A DNA stretch of 64,000 nucleotides from the NCBI GenBank assembly GCA_010094045.1, contig ML986633.1, forward strand, positions 205,511 to 269,510, written 5' to 3'. Under the pieces are notes generated by a model. It made no database searches. It was not told where the DNA came from and saw only the letters and a list, made by a program, of their open reading frames with translations. Position 1 is the stretch's first letter. Each line of letters starts with the position of its first letter. Shown in pieces: positions 34,763-45,838 of this stretch. The stretch is from Lojkania enalia (lineage: Eukaryota > Ascomycota > Dothideomycetes > Pleosporales). A program made the translations under genes and the position numbers.

Positions 34763-34908
34763 TGTAAGGTTAGATGTATCGCATAATCCCTATTATGGAT
34801 TAGCCCTGATATCGTGTGATACCTAGGATAGACAGTATAAATAGCCCTGATGCTCCATGGATATGAATCAACACAGCCCTTCCTCCTTGTCTGCCCCGAT
34901 ACTTTACA
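34763..34908 (-). mobile_element. Solo LTR, family B (copy 2)
   Basis: This 146-bp element has plus-strand ends TGTAAGGT... and ...ACTTTACA, which form an imperfect inverted repeat. It is flanked by a perfect 5-bp duplication tttga (34758-34762 and 34909-34913). It is the best-preserved member of its family and contains a TATA-like ATTTATACTG on the minus strand. No coding interior is attached. Confidence 0.9.
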
Positions 34909-34913
34909 TTTGA

Positions 34914-36185
34914 TATCGTTCCACCACCTACATAATACGAATTCTCCGCGGATTCCTATATGGCTAACTGGCATCGCGAGCCTAGACCTGGGTCTTCATC
35001 GTCCTCATGGCGCTATTGGCTTATTTTTCAGCCTAGGAATTTTTTTTTTTCAGCGGAATTTTATTAATGACCAAATCCGGCATGTTTAGATCGTTGGACG
35101 TTAAGATCTGCAACGGGACAGGGCCAATTGTGACCTCCATGCGCCAAAGAATCTCTATTTTTCGGCTTGCATTAACCGAAGTAAACGCCGCTTTAGGTGC
35201 TTCTTCTCATAGAATTCTCTGAAGAGAAGATAATGAAAGATTCTGCATGTTATGAAATCCATGTCTTTCCATTCTATTAATATCGCACATGTGGATTTTA
35301 TCACGTTTGGTTAGTTACAACATCATGGATGCACTCCCTCAGACTCTAAAGTCCATATATATATCTACTGCTGTAACCTAGGCCCTGAATGAATTTCATT
35401 CGTGAAAAAAGCTGAATTTCAGCCTTGTATCCTAGCCCCACTCTGTTTGAGTGATTGTTGGGAATTTCGCCGCTCGCCTTATGTAAATGGTTAACCAAAT
35501 CATAGTTCGATGTTTTATTGGCTCTACTCGGCCGTCTTAAACCTCATTCTTAACCGAGTTCCAAGGCGAAACACATCCCGGTGCTTGCCGAGACTTCTCG
35601 TGTCTGTATGCACTGAGATACAACATCCCGACTCAGGTAGAAAATCTCAAGAACATCTTGCTAGAGCGTGCTACCCAGCTTCAATTATGTAAGGCGTCCC
35701 ACGGGAACGTTAACTCTCACGCGCGCTTCTACCCGACTCCATGCAAGGAGTTTCCAAGGATGGGCACAGCATGCACGAAGTACAAGGCAAAAGTCGTGCC
35801 TCGTAGCGCGGCCAACTCAATTAAGCAGGAGACAGAGTCTTGGTAGTCTGGTTTCTTCACATGTGCATGGATTTTTCTATCTTTGCAGTAAGGCAAACAT
35901 AGACGCTTGTTCGCCCCCCTACGCTGGAAATCCTTTTCATTTGGGTTCTGCTTCTATGGGGTTTAGGCTATTTAGAGAATATAGAGACGCATAAGTAGCA
36001 ACGACCCTTCCGTGAAAGATAAAGTCCCCATCTACTAGCTTTGCCTTCACCGCGATCTAGAGCCATCGTTCTTCGAAAAGGAGGTTTTGCAAATTGATTA
36101 TAAAATTCTATACTTCTATGGCCTTGTTGCAGCTTGTCTTCTTCAACTTGCATCTTCAAGAAGCGATATAGATGCTGGCGCTTTC
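34914..36185. other. Intergenic, no feature recognised
   Basis: A poly-T run lies near 35041. Frames around 35510-35994 lack family resemblance. No repeat is detected by eye. Confidence 0.4.
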
Positions 36186-36190
36186 GAGTA

Positions 36191-36351
36191 TGTAAGCTCA
36201 GGTCACGTGTCTGGTCAGCTGTGCAGCCCTTGACTAAGCAGTCTTGTGTACTATATATTCTCCAGCTGTACCTTGACCGAGAGGTCAAGGGACCTCATCA
36301 ATACATCTATCTATACCACCCTATACAGTCTCCACCCCCCTCCTGCTTACA
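36191..36351 (-). mobile_element. Solo LTR, family C (copy 2), uninterrupted
   Basis: This 161-bp copy is in opposite orientation to copy 1. The flanks gagta (36186-36190) and aagta (36352-36356) differ by one G/A transition, fitting a decayed 5-bp duplication. Its central ATATATAGTACA is the empty-site equivalent of the TA target that holds the Fot1-like transposon in copy 1. Confidence 0.88.
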
Positions 36352-36409
36352 AAGTATAACCAGGAAGACCACGATTACTCTCACATATGCAGAAGGCGAG
36401 TACTAATAC

Positions 36410-37110
36410 TTAGCTCCTCTCTTCTTTCTTCGCTAACTGACTGGACCTAATTATGTAGTATATTATCACTCTTATACTATATAGAGAGGCGATCGCCTGC
36501 GAAGATGATAAAGAGTAGAATCGCCTCGCCGCGAGCATTATTACCCTGAATTACTATAACCTTCTTTCTATTACCTAGCTGTACGGCCTTTGGTCAATTA
36601 CGTCTCTCTAAGCTAGTACCAGCTTTATTTATCGATATCACACCCATCTAAAAGCCTATCTTATCGAAATAATAGATATCTTCATCAATAATGCTGTGTT
36701 TTGCTTTTATGTGCTGTACAAGGTTGAGCCATATCCTAATTATCTCAAGATCCTCGTGTAGAGCTCGCCAGCAATTATACTCTCGATTGAATTAAGTAGT
36801 GAGCTCAGGTGTTCGTTTGAAGAGGTTTTGTGACCACTTCTAGCCGATCTGACTAGTAGAGCGCGCAGACATCAATTGATCAGCCATGTCGTATACAGCA
36901 TTCAACCGAGGGGGAAATTCTCGAGAATCCGAGTCAAAAATATGTCGAACAGTAATTGATACTGCTGAACTGGTGAGATCCTTTAAATTAGGTTCACAAT
37001 CGCGTCGTGAAAGGTTTCTAGCACGTCGATTTTGAAGAGCATTTCCATTAATATCGTACATCGCTGCAGCGCGTCGCTAGCGTTGAAGCTGGTTTTAATT
37101 AATTTTAATT
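36410..37110 (-). pseudogene. Fragment of a second Fot1/pogo transposase, RIP-decayed
   Basis: The minus strand reads FPPRLNAVYDMADQLMSARS, then EDLEIIRIWLNLVQHIKAKH, IIDEDIYYFDKIGF followed by TAG, and LGNRKKVIVIQGNNARGEA. These are the CENP-B HTH and first-aspartate region of the DDE domain. Repeated TAG/TGA codons stand where Trp or Gln are expected, and the glutamate after the first aspartate (DET in relatives) reads as Lys. The rest of the catalytic domain is missing. A possible terminal repeat end lies near 37240-37262 but has no visible partner. Confidence 0.75.
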
Positions 37111-37278
37111 AATAGCTGGTATAGTTAGTAATAACCTTCCTTCATATTGAATTGACTATAGCTCGGAGAATTGAGACATAATAGTTGACGGTCGACACAT
37201 CGCGTTTTGTTAATGGAGTTGCTATCTCGCCTAAGTGGTTACTTCGCTTTGTGGAGTACGTTAATCCACCTTCAAATG

Positions 37279-37424
37279 TGTCACTTGTTTCTACTATCCT
37301 ATTATAGTTGACCTATTTTCAGGCCTATATAGTCTCGCTACTACCAGCCTCTAATCAGGTAAGCCACTTACCCTCCAATACATCAATATTTGCCTCAGCA
37401 ATTGATGCTGCCTGATACGCGACA
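37279..37424 (+). mobile_element. Solo LTR, family D (copy 1)
   Basis: This 146-bp element has TGTCAC... and ...GCGACA ends and is flanked by a perfect 5-bp duplication aaatg (37274-37278 and 37425-37429). It aligns along its whole length to the inverted copy at 42600-42750. Confidence 0.9.
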
Positions 37425-37631
37425 AAATGCTTTCTTAATTCATGAAAAAGGTGTCATAGTAGCTCGAGGAAAGCCTATGTGACTTCGTATTGTGAGCGTG
37501 ATATAGGGTGAACTGGTTTTCTAAATTTATGCAGTCGTATTTTGGAGCTCAAGTGGCAATGCGGCGTAGACGTGGCATCATAAAAAGCACTACCCCAATA
37601 TTGGTATTGTCTATTTCAAATGGTATGGATC

Positions 37632-38365
37632 ATGGTCACATTTAGTAAACTCTCACATGATATAATCCACTATATGTTCCTCTACTTGGAGCACGATCTA
37701 CCGTTCCTCTGCTGCCTGGCCATAGTATGTAGCGGATTTCAAGTCGTGAGAAAGCTAATTACCCGACATATTAGCGGGCTAGATAGGCGAGGTAATATTT
37801 TGGTTTACAGAAGATTTTCAGAAGCTCCGGAGCTACCATCATATGTTCTATCCTGCGACGAGATTAGCATTGTGAAAGATGGGTATATCAGGCACAACGG
37901 CCTTGGCAGGCTCTCAAATTTCCGAATCATCGCGAACCTACGTTCAGTAGGAGACTTTCGCCAGAGCCAGTTAGGGATTCGAGCGTACTACAACGTATTG
38001 AATTAACGTTCAGATGTTGGCGTTATGGACGAGATGAGCAGCACGACTTCCCGTGCGAGTTCCTTAACGCTTATGATTTCTCTAGAATTCACACAATCAA
38101 CCTCATCTTGTGCGATTTCGCATCGACAGAAATTGTACGGTCCATTCTGCTACCAAATATTAGGAATATAACAGTGAGGCTCTTGGCTAGGATTCGGAGG
38201 CCGCGGGTTCCCGGTTTCCTTACGACACGGGAGTCAACAATTCATTCGAATCTTATGAAACAAGTGGTATGTGGAATCTTTGCTCGAAACCCTTCACGAA
38301 GTAGTCACACTCTATCCATTCTTGCGACGATTATATTGTCAGATTTCAGTGCGCATGTCTCCTAA
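37632..38365 (+). pseudogene. F-box protein gene with a frameshift
   Basis: ATG 37632 opens MVTFSKLSHDIIHYMFLYLE, then LPFLCCLAIVCSGFQVV, a typical fungal F-box with Leu/Pro positions kept; F-box proteins link substrates to SCF ubiquitin ligases. The frame stops at 38006. The adjacent frame continues the same protein: IELTFRCWRYGRDEQ, then HTINLILCDFASTEIV, to 38365. The switch lies near 37975-38000, too tight for an intron, so it is a one-base indel. Sequencing error or a real pseudogene cannot be told apart here. A C-terminal leucine-rich section may also be lost. Confidence 0.6.
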
Positions 38366-39339
38366 TACCGGGCTCGGACCAAACTGCCAAACAATCTAAT
38401 TAAATAAAGTAGGTTGGGCGTTGGAGCCAGTGCAGAGGACCCTGAGATGTTTATCACTACTCGAGATGTTTGAAGACAAAGTCCCTTATGATAATTCTTA
38501 TATGGGATTTTCGGGATATTCTGTAATAGAGGAATTGTGAATTGCTTCAAGTCTCTAGTTGGAGGTCCCACCGATGAAAGACAGCCGCTGCCATTTTTAC
38601 TTTACTCTACTTTAATATCCCTACGCTTATGTAGTAAAATAGGTGGAGACGAGGCTTAGTAGTCTGAATACATAATCAACCTGAATTTTCCAAAGTGTCG
38701 CGCGTTTTTCATGACTATAGCGAGAAAGAATTTAGGGAGTAGGACATACATGTCATTCCCGAATCTCGCTTCTCCTGGGTTCCCCAATTCCCTTTAGTAG
38801 AGGCAAAAAAAAATTCTTGGTTTAAGACAGGTAGAAATGGCGGATGCAACTGGGAGTATTGAAATGATAAATTGGCCGCGGAAGCAATGGACTTCTCCGG
38901 TTTCTGTTGAAGCATTTCGGGATGCTAGCGTCATGGAAAATATCCGAATGAGTTACTCTTAATCACGCCCGAATAGCTAAGTGCGCCCTTGGTAGTGCTA
39001 GATAAGTACAGAGAACTATGCGTCTAACGACGCCTTGCCGAGTTGTAGTGGCTCTGCTTGTGGAGAAATGCAATTACAAAGAGGAATTTGAGTTTGATAC
39101 TAAAGACGGCAAAATGCTCACAATGTATGCATTCTTGATTTACATGGTCAACCAATACGGGCGGAAGTAAGTGGCCACTCCACTAAAATTTCATAACTGG
39201 TTTCGAACAATATTTAATAATCTATGTTAATGACCGTGAATTTCATAGCTATTAATACTGATTTGGCCTTCCTTGTTGCGATGCAAATTTAGTCAGCCGA
39301 TCCCCTTCTGTCTCCCGCATATCATAATTCTCTCTCTGC
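38366..39339. other. Intergenic, possible gene relic
   Basis: A 50-codon frame around 39018-39170 reads KEEFEFDTKDGKMLTMYAF. It looks like real former coding sequence, perhaps of the ankyrin type, but is too short to assign. No repeat is seen. Confidence 0.3.
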
Positions 39340-40553
39340 ACCTTTAGAATAACCTTAGTGAATTTTTTGATAGCCACCTCCAACGACGCGAAACCATCTT
39401 CTTAATTCTTCATTCTATTCAACAACCCCAGACTCCTTCCATTCTCTACCGTCAGTCCTCTTGGCGCCTCTTCTACGTTATCAATTAACGCCTTATCCGG
39501 CACTTCCTTCCTAAATATTTCTAGAATCTCGTTATACGTAAATGAGTATCCCATCGCAAATATCCCTTCACTTTGAACATCTAGCTAGGTCAGCACCGCA
39601 AGATGCAATAACCCATCATCCTCGACATCAATATAAAATTCTGACGGAGCCATCTGGACCGGCCACGTAACCCCGCTACAAATTGCTTTTAGAAATCCAC
39701 TTGAGCTCCCAAATACTGTGTATTTCGCCGCTGCAGGGGCTCCAAAATTGACATTCGGAACGACAACGTACAATGTAAAATGCGGGTTATTATCTGTGAT
39801 AGGGATTTGGCGAGTCTACTGAGTATGATTTCCTACTACCGTACGGGAGCAAGTTATCCTGTTGCAGGTTGTATTGGATACCGTCGCACGATATCAAATC
39901 ACGCTGCATATCAGCTGATATACCCTTTCTTATATATATAAATATGGTTTGCTGGCCATCCTCAATCAACCAGTTCAGCTCCTCATCTCCCTCCCTGAGA
40001 CAAGATTCGCCTCTCACCACATTATCCTTAATCCACTTCCAACTCGCCTTCTCCGCATCCGTTTTCGACGAGCAGTAATTCATCAGCATGCGCTTAAGGT
40101 CTTGGCTAGGTGGCAATGTCCACTTGGCTCTGCATTCCTCGTTCCATGTGTCGGCGGTGATATGGAGCTTAGAGGTCACATCCATGGTCGTGGCGGCTTG
40201 GCTACTAGTGTAGATGACACTTTTCACGCTGGGCTCCTTTTTTGCAGCTTCCAACATGCTCACCACTGACTTGATCATAAGTGGGATGACGTTTTGTGGA
40301 TTCGTCTTGAAGACAACAGCTGAGGCTATATGCGCGATGCTGTCGACGCCCTTTACGGCTTCCTCAAAGGCGTTGTCTGCGCCCATTTCAGGAATAGAGA
40401 TGAGTGAGAAATTGGGACCATAGTGGGAGGGCATTTATTTTTTGCTCTCAATATCGCGTACGGTGCGGCGAGGAACTTTTTAATAGCGACACCAGCTATG
40501 AAGCCGTTTGCGCCGGTAACAAGGATTGTACCTCTAGGAGGGACAACCGGCAT
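39340..40553 (-). pseudogene. Extended SDR (GRE2/cinnamoyl-CoA-reductase-like), split by an LTR
   Basis: ATG 40553 starts MPVVPPRGTILVTGANGFIA, the N-terminal NAD(P)-binding motif. The next frame gives FSLISIPEMGADNAFEEAV and VKSVIYTSSQAATTM. The usual catalytic tyrosine segment of this subgroup is degraded to MNYCSSKTDAEKASWKWIKD. The coding sequence is broken at KDN by a 227-bp solo LTR. It resumes as NPHFTLYVVVPNVNFGAPA, then FYIDVEDDGLLHLAVLT and LEVAIKKFTK near 39350. A deletion or frameshift near 40430, plus TAG and TAA codons in the C-terminal half, add to the damage. Intact relatives reduce aldehydes or ketones with NADPH. Confidence 0.85.
39795..40021 (-). mobile_element. Solo LTR, family A (copy 2), inserted in the SDR gene
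   Basis: This 227-bp element has TG...CA ends and is flanked by perfect ttatc duplications (39790-39794 and 40022-40026). Removing the element and one flank restores the SDR reading from KWIKDN into NPHF, which proves the insertion point. Minus-strand TATA-like ATATTTATATATATAAG is present. It is longer than copy 1 by an internal segment around 39825-39865. Confidence 0.92.
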
Positions 40554-42594
40554 TTTAAGAAAGAATTTTTGGCTGATATTGGAGTAAGCGATTTCGCTGG
40601 GCGAATTTAAAAGGAGTAATTTGGCACGAGGTAAAAAGAATCTGGATGAATTAGATGATGGTAGTTGGGGACCATCTTATACTTTGAACGATGGGGGTAA
40701 ATCTCCTCGCGGCATAATCCTTCCGACTCTCATATCTTAATTCCAATTGCAGTTATGCTTAGAGTTTCATTCGGGCTTATGTTTCTCCCGCCTTTCCCTA
40801 GCTAACCTGGGTAGATACCCCCAAGTTGGATCAAGATGATCATGTGAACTTTAGGGCTCCAGGACACTTGATTGGCTGGTTATACGAGGTCTAATTCAAT
40901 TCGCCATTGCAGATGCCAGCATTGATCGAATTTGGGTATGACATAGGATTACTGCTTACTTGAACAGAGTTCCAAGAAGTAAGCTGTCGTACGAATCTTG
41001 CCAATACTAATCATACACGATGACCGGGGCATCTCGCGGTCCGGGCACGATGTCCTATCCCGGAAGTATGCACACGCCAGTCAAGTAGACTGTCTGCTTT
41101 CATACCGTGAATTCGCAGACCAATTGTAGCCGTCCGGCTCACATAGTTTGCACCATCTTGGAATGGCCGAAACGGTGGGCGTCCTAGCTAACGTAGTGTA
41201 GAGCACCACTGCTGGGGAGTCTCCAGCGATCGCCTAATAAGGTTTCCCAATAATCTCAAAAGTATGATTCATTGACCCCACGGCATAAAGTAAGCTCCTC
41301 CAGCTACGATAATTGCCTAATCTAAGCAACCTCTCCCCGCTCCGCTCCTCCTTACACATTCCAATTGTTCGTAGTAGCTCAATCGCAAAAGTAACCGTTC
41401 AGCTAAGTCTTGTCCAGTGTTCAACCATCAAGCAGACCGGTAGTATCTATTCATATGTCTTATTTTACCTTCTATAGGAATTCCTCTGCTGTACTGGGAA
41501 CGAGTGTTCAAGTCGCTTCGAAGCCGGGTCTTACGCATAAAGGAAGAAGTACTCGACATTTCGCTCTTATGTGCGTATCAGGGTGAAATCTCTAGTTTTA
41601 CGGAAAGCTTTTCACGCTAGGGTATGTCAACGGTCATCAACGTCACTAAGAAGAGGAGGACTAATAGATACTGATTCACCGTACGAAAACGCCACCTACA
41701 GTAGCCGAGGCGGATTCCGTACTCACGGCTCCCAGGCCGTGGCATGCCTTGAAAGTATCGTTCCTTCGGAATCTCAAGAATATTGCTTCGTGAGTGCTGG
41801 AAGGCCGTTTTGCTGCAGTGCATCAAGGAACTACTGCTGTCATATAGGGAGGGCATTGCGCACTTCCTCCGAACGCGCAGGAGCGCCGCGTTCTCTAAGC
41901 GCCTAATGGTTCTTGACTGCCACCCATTATCAGCAGAAATCAAAGGGAATCGTAGCCTGTTGAGGCGTCAAGTCAAGCGTTAATTGTTAAAGAGTGGAAA
42001 CACTGCTGATGAAACTGAAAGCCACCTCAAACCGCGTCAAACCATAAATAGTAAACTGCCAAGAGATCTGTTAAATACGGTACTAACTCCAGGAACTCCT
42101 ACCAAGATCTACCATTACATACCAGACTAGCAGTGAATTTAATATGTCAGCCAGAATTATCACCTATATAAGCCTTCATGCTTTAGCAGCAAAAAGGTCG
42201 GCCTTTTTGTTCCTGATATAATATATGAACAAAGAGTGTCCGGGCTAGAGGAAATGACTTGGAAATTATTCTCATAAACTTCAATTCAGTATATTCCTGC
42301 TTTGATACCGGATTCTCAAGTCTAAAAAGGCCAGGAAATAAGACAATCTATGAAAATGTATATCGTGCAGGCGCTTACTTGATCTACATCACTCCTAAAA
42401 CGCTTTCCCGTATAATATGGTTTATTTGGAGCCCAACCGGTGTCCGATCTCGGGCATAGGCTTCCACCAGTTATGGACCATTGATGAAGTAGAAATTAAG
42501 AAATAGAGCATTAGATAACACGAAGACAGATCGAGGATGATTTATCCGTTTCTACGTTATCAATAGTTTATTTGCTTCCAGTATACCAGAAGCA
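40554..42594. other. 2 kb without a convincing gene
   Basis: Overlapping frames of 100-110 codons exist at 41571-41983 on both strands. None resembles a family I know, and composition does not favour either strand. No shared repeat is detected until the family D LTR. Confidence 0.4.
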
Positions 42595-42599
42595 GCTTT

Positions 42600-42750
42600 T
42601 GTCGCGTATCAGGGAGCATCAATTGCTGAGGCAAATATTGATGTATTCAAGGAGGGTAAGTGGCCTGCTTCGGTAGAAGCTGGCGATGGCGAGACTATAT
42701 AGGCCTGAAAAAACAGGCCAACTATAATAGGATAGTAGAAACATGTGACA
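42600..42750 (-). mobile_element. Solo LTR, family D (copy 2)
   Basis: This 151-bp element is inverted relative to copy 1. Its plus-strand ends are TGTCGC... and ...GTGACA, with perfect gcttt duplications (42595-42599 and 42751-42755). Confidence 0.9.
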
Positions 42751-42844
42751 GCTTTTACTCTACCAAAAACATAAATAGAGCCCAAAATTCTTCTACCAGC
42801 AGAGCCCTGGGCGATAATAGCTTGGAGTCTTCGTGACCTTTCTC

Positions 42845-42966
42845 GGATCTATTAAGGACCAACCCTGATATGATGTGATATTAGGATAGACAGTATAAAT
42901 AGCCTTGATCCTCCGTAGATATGAATCAACACAGTTTTTCCTCCTCGTCTGTTCCGATACTTTACA
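42845..42966 (-). mobile_element. LTR remnant, family B (copy 3)
   Basis: It matches copies 1 and 2 from the CTTTACA end (42966) through the segment around 42880-42960. The opposite end is degraded and no target duplication can be read. It lies 95 bp from a family D LTR. Confidence 0.7.
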
Positions 42967-43524
42967 GTTTTGCACAGTGCGTAAGAATTATTTTGTCGCT
43001 GTTGAGCTAATTTCCACAATCACAATCTGTCGAAGAACGACCTGGGGCACAAACTCTCCATAGTATCGGACCACTAGGCTCCTCCACCCTGGCATCTTCT
43101 CCCACCTTTACATCTTATCACAATATGAGGAAGGCTGCCGGGCTCATTGAACTATGGTTTCCATTGAGCAGGGAAACTATGTAAACGACTGTCATCGTTG
43201 GGTATTCTAGATAGTCATCTGAGACCTACTAACATAGGTCATCTGTTAAAAGAGAGCAACCGGAAGAAAAGATGGAAGGGTCAAGTAGGTTTGCAATTTG
43301 AACATATAATACAAGCACCACAGTAGACTAATTAGCTAGTAAATCACTGGAGAGTGGATTTGAACGCGAGATAATATGGATTTCATGCAACTCATGCCTT
43401 AATTCTAGATGTCACTAAATGAGTATATGAGACGGGACTCAAAGGAGGTCAATTGGTAACTCCAATCAATGCAATTTCTTCCATGTCAAACTTACCCTAT
43501 TCAGAAAGGAAATGTGCTGGCACC
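42967..43524. other. 3' flank of the chitosanase gene
   Basis: No gene or repeat is recognised between the family B remnant and the end of the GH75 gene. Confidence 0.4.
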
Positions 43525-44435
43525 CTATACCCTTGCTCGCATAACCCTACTCTTCACAGTCCCATTCGAATCCAAACTTCCACCCCCCAACTTCCGAACA
43601 AGCAGATCCCCAACCGGCGCCAAACTTGCCTCAAACTCCTCCCTCGTTGCAGCCTTCCAGTTCGCAGTCGCGCCAGGCACTGCATCATCGCCTTCAAAAG
43701 CAATATACAACACATCATGATCACTATGTCCATTGTTGCCTGTGATTTCTCCATCCGGGAAACACATTTGCCCCAGGCTCAAACTGCTTTCACCTGTTAC
43801 GATACCTCCGTTCACATCGCCCCATACCCCATAGAAGAGCTGGTCGTTGCATACGACAACGACAACGGAGAGCGGTTTGACGTTTGCGTCGGTGGCGGGA
43901 TCGAAGGGCATGCCGCCGTTGCCTTCCTTGGCGGAGTTATCATTGCCGAGGACAACGTAGGTATGGATGTGTGAATCTAGGTCTTCGATGCCGAAGGCCT
44001 GTACTTGGTTTTTGAAGGCTGTTTGAGACTGGCCTATAGAAATTAGCATCTTGTCCATGAAATATCCTTAGAGGTGAGGGGTTGGGTGTACACACCTGTC
44101 GGATCGTTAAAACAATCGCCTTTGTCAGCGTTAAGGCCGTCGCAGTCAATATCCACGTCCGCATAGCCATTCGCATTGTCTTTGAGGTAGATGGCACCAC
44201 TGGCGTTGTCTTTGCAATAAACCGTGTCACCTTCCCCTTGGCCAGAGTTATATGGTATCGAAATTGCATTAGGGCAAGGGCCATTCTGGAGAACGAAGGT
44301 CTAAACATTTATCGAGTATATGGGGGTGAAGCATCTAACCTTGTGTGCGTCAAAGAAGGCCTGTAGATTTGCAGGAATCTCGCGAGTCGAGACAAGGCTA
44401 GCAAAAAACACTGCGGAAGCTATGGTAGAGCGCAT
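43525..44435 (-). CDS. Secreted GH75 chitosanase, 269 aa
   Basis: The exons are 44435-44340, 44300-44096 and 44033-43525. The introns are 39 nt (GTTAGA...TTTAG) and 62 nt (GTGTGT...GCTAAT...ATAG). The N-terminus MRSTIASAVFFASLVS is a signal peptide, so the enzyme is secreted. The GH75 core follows: YADVDIDCDG, SQTAFKNQVQAFG, IHTYVVLGND. The catalytic segment is QLFYGVWGDVNGG...GESSLSLG, with the Asp and Glu of the family present, and then NGHSDHDVLYIAFEGDDAVPG. GH75 is an almost exclusively fungal family that endo-hydrolyses chitosan, as in wall remodelling, nitrogen scavenging or mycoparasitism. It is the only intact gene in the repeat-rich 30-46 kb zone and shows no nonsense mutation. Confidence 0.94.
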
Positions 44436-45562
44436 TTTCAGATTTTTGCGTCAAGAGGAGTGTCGGTAAAGCAATTATTGTTAACAGGGTATCTGTTTTG
44501 CGTAAGAGCTTTAAATAACAAGGCTGAAATAATAGTTGAAGTGTAGAAAGGGCATAAGGCTGCTAGACATCCCATCTAATATACCCTAGACAGCCTTATG
44601 GCTGCAACGAAGTTCATCAGTTATCACAATCCAGATCGAGAAATCCAACAACCGCGAAACATGGCATCATCATCCACTACAATCCTTAGACCTATCAAGT
44701 CAATGCCCTGAACCCACAAGTCCGTAGAATCGCTTACTAATATTTAGGCTTAGCATCCAAATACGGTCCGAGAAGCGTAACCGCCAAGAGAGGCCTGAAA
44801 CTCTGGTGGGACCCCATGAAATTGGATGGATGGATCGGATAACGTGTTTCGCGATGATTAAGAGCAGCCCTCCTCCAGTCCGACTGCAAAACCAGGAATT
44901 GCGCATCAATTTTCCAGACAGAACGGGCAGTTCCTGCGCGACTAAGGAGTTCTTACCATGGCCTGGCCTAGGGGCCATGCCATGTAAGCCTGTAAATCGG
45001 CTGATCAAGACTCATTGGGTGTACGATTTAGTGCGAGATTTCGGTAGCATTAATCATTTCCGTCATCATGGCTAGTGATAGAAGCCATAAGATCAAAAAT
45101 AGAAGTTGGGCAATATACATAAAGGCGGTTCTATGGTTTCGGGGTTCCACGTGTGCCGAAGAATACGAGAACGCTTGTGGAACTACGCTTGGGGCGGGAT
45201 TTGCTATGAGACGGTAGCAGATTCGAAGTCTAAATAGATACTAAAGTCTAATGTTTGCGACTATTCTATTCCGTTCCGGCCTTCAGAGAACTAACGAACA
45301 GAATGGCGGACTGAGGAAATCATAGTGTGCCTAATCGAGGGAGCCCCACGTGATGTAAGGTCCCGTGACCGGGAGAATGATTGCACCCAGGCGCCTAGGT
45401 AGGGAGGTAACTATAGTAATTGAGAGAAAGAATATAAATATCAAGTAGCAATCGCATTATCCGAGACTTTATGCTTAAGTCTACATGTCACAATGACGAT
45501 ACGGCTCGGCGGTAGCGACTCGACTTTCCGACGCTAATATTTGGTTATGAAAACTTACTACT
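44436..45562. other. 1.1 kb without a recognised gene
   Basis: A minus-strand frame at 44700-45008, or its neighbour reading YPIHPSNFMGSHQSFRPLL, has a protein-like feel, but I cannot assign a family. It may be a relic. The first 150 bases are the chitosanase promoter. Confidence 0.35.
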
Positions 45563-45838
45563 TCTCCCCTAGAATTTCGGGTAACTCATCTCCATTAAAG
45601 CTTTCCTATATCCCTTTTCCCTTTGCCATTAATCTTAAGTCCTTCAACCTTACGATCCGACCCCGGCTGTTTAAACCGATAAATGTAGCACTGTCCTCAC
45701 CGAATAAATCACCCCCGCCTTCTTTGATAGACTCCTTCGAAACTGGGTCTTTGATTAGTCTTTGTCCGTGTAGTGCTTCGCCTATTTCCTCAGCGACCTT
45801 TTTCCAGGAGAATTTACGCCTATTCTCGTAGAAATAAA
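45563..45838 (-). pseudogene. C-terminal remnant of an NAD-dependent epimerase/NmrA-like protein
   Basis: The minus strand reads FYFYENRRKFSWKKVAEEIG, then EALHGQRLIKDPVSKE, GDLFGEDSATFIGLNSRGR and ESFNGDELPEILGEK, ending at a stop. This matches the tail of fungal nucleoside-diphosphate-sugar epimerase-like proteins (SWKEVAEAIGKAL, GLNSRSRAVRL). One TAG stands where Trp is expected before ESF. No N-terminal NAD-binding domain is found upstream, so only about 90 residues survive. Confidence 0.65.

Noticed and set aside
41571..41983. Overlapping plus and minus frames of about 110 codons
   Set aside because: No family resemblance, no splice logic and no strand bias; too weak to annotate.
44700..45008. 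Minus-strand frame as a gene
   Set aside because: It looks faintly protein-like in a neighbouring frame, but I could not assign a family or a start.
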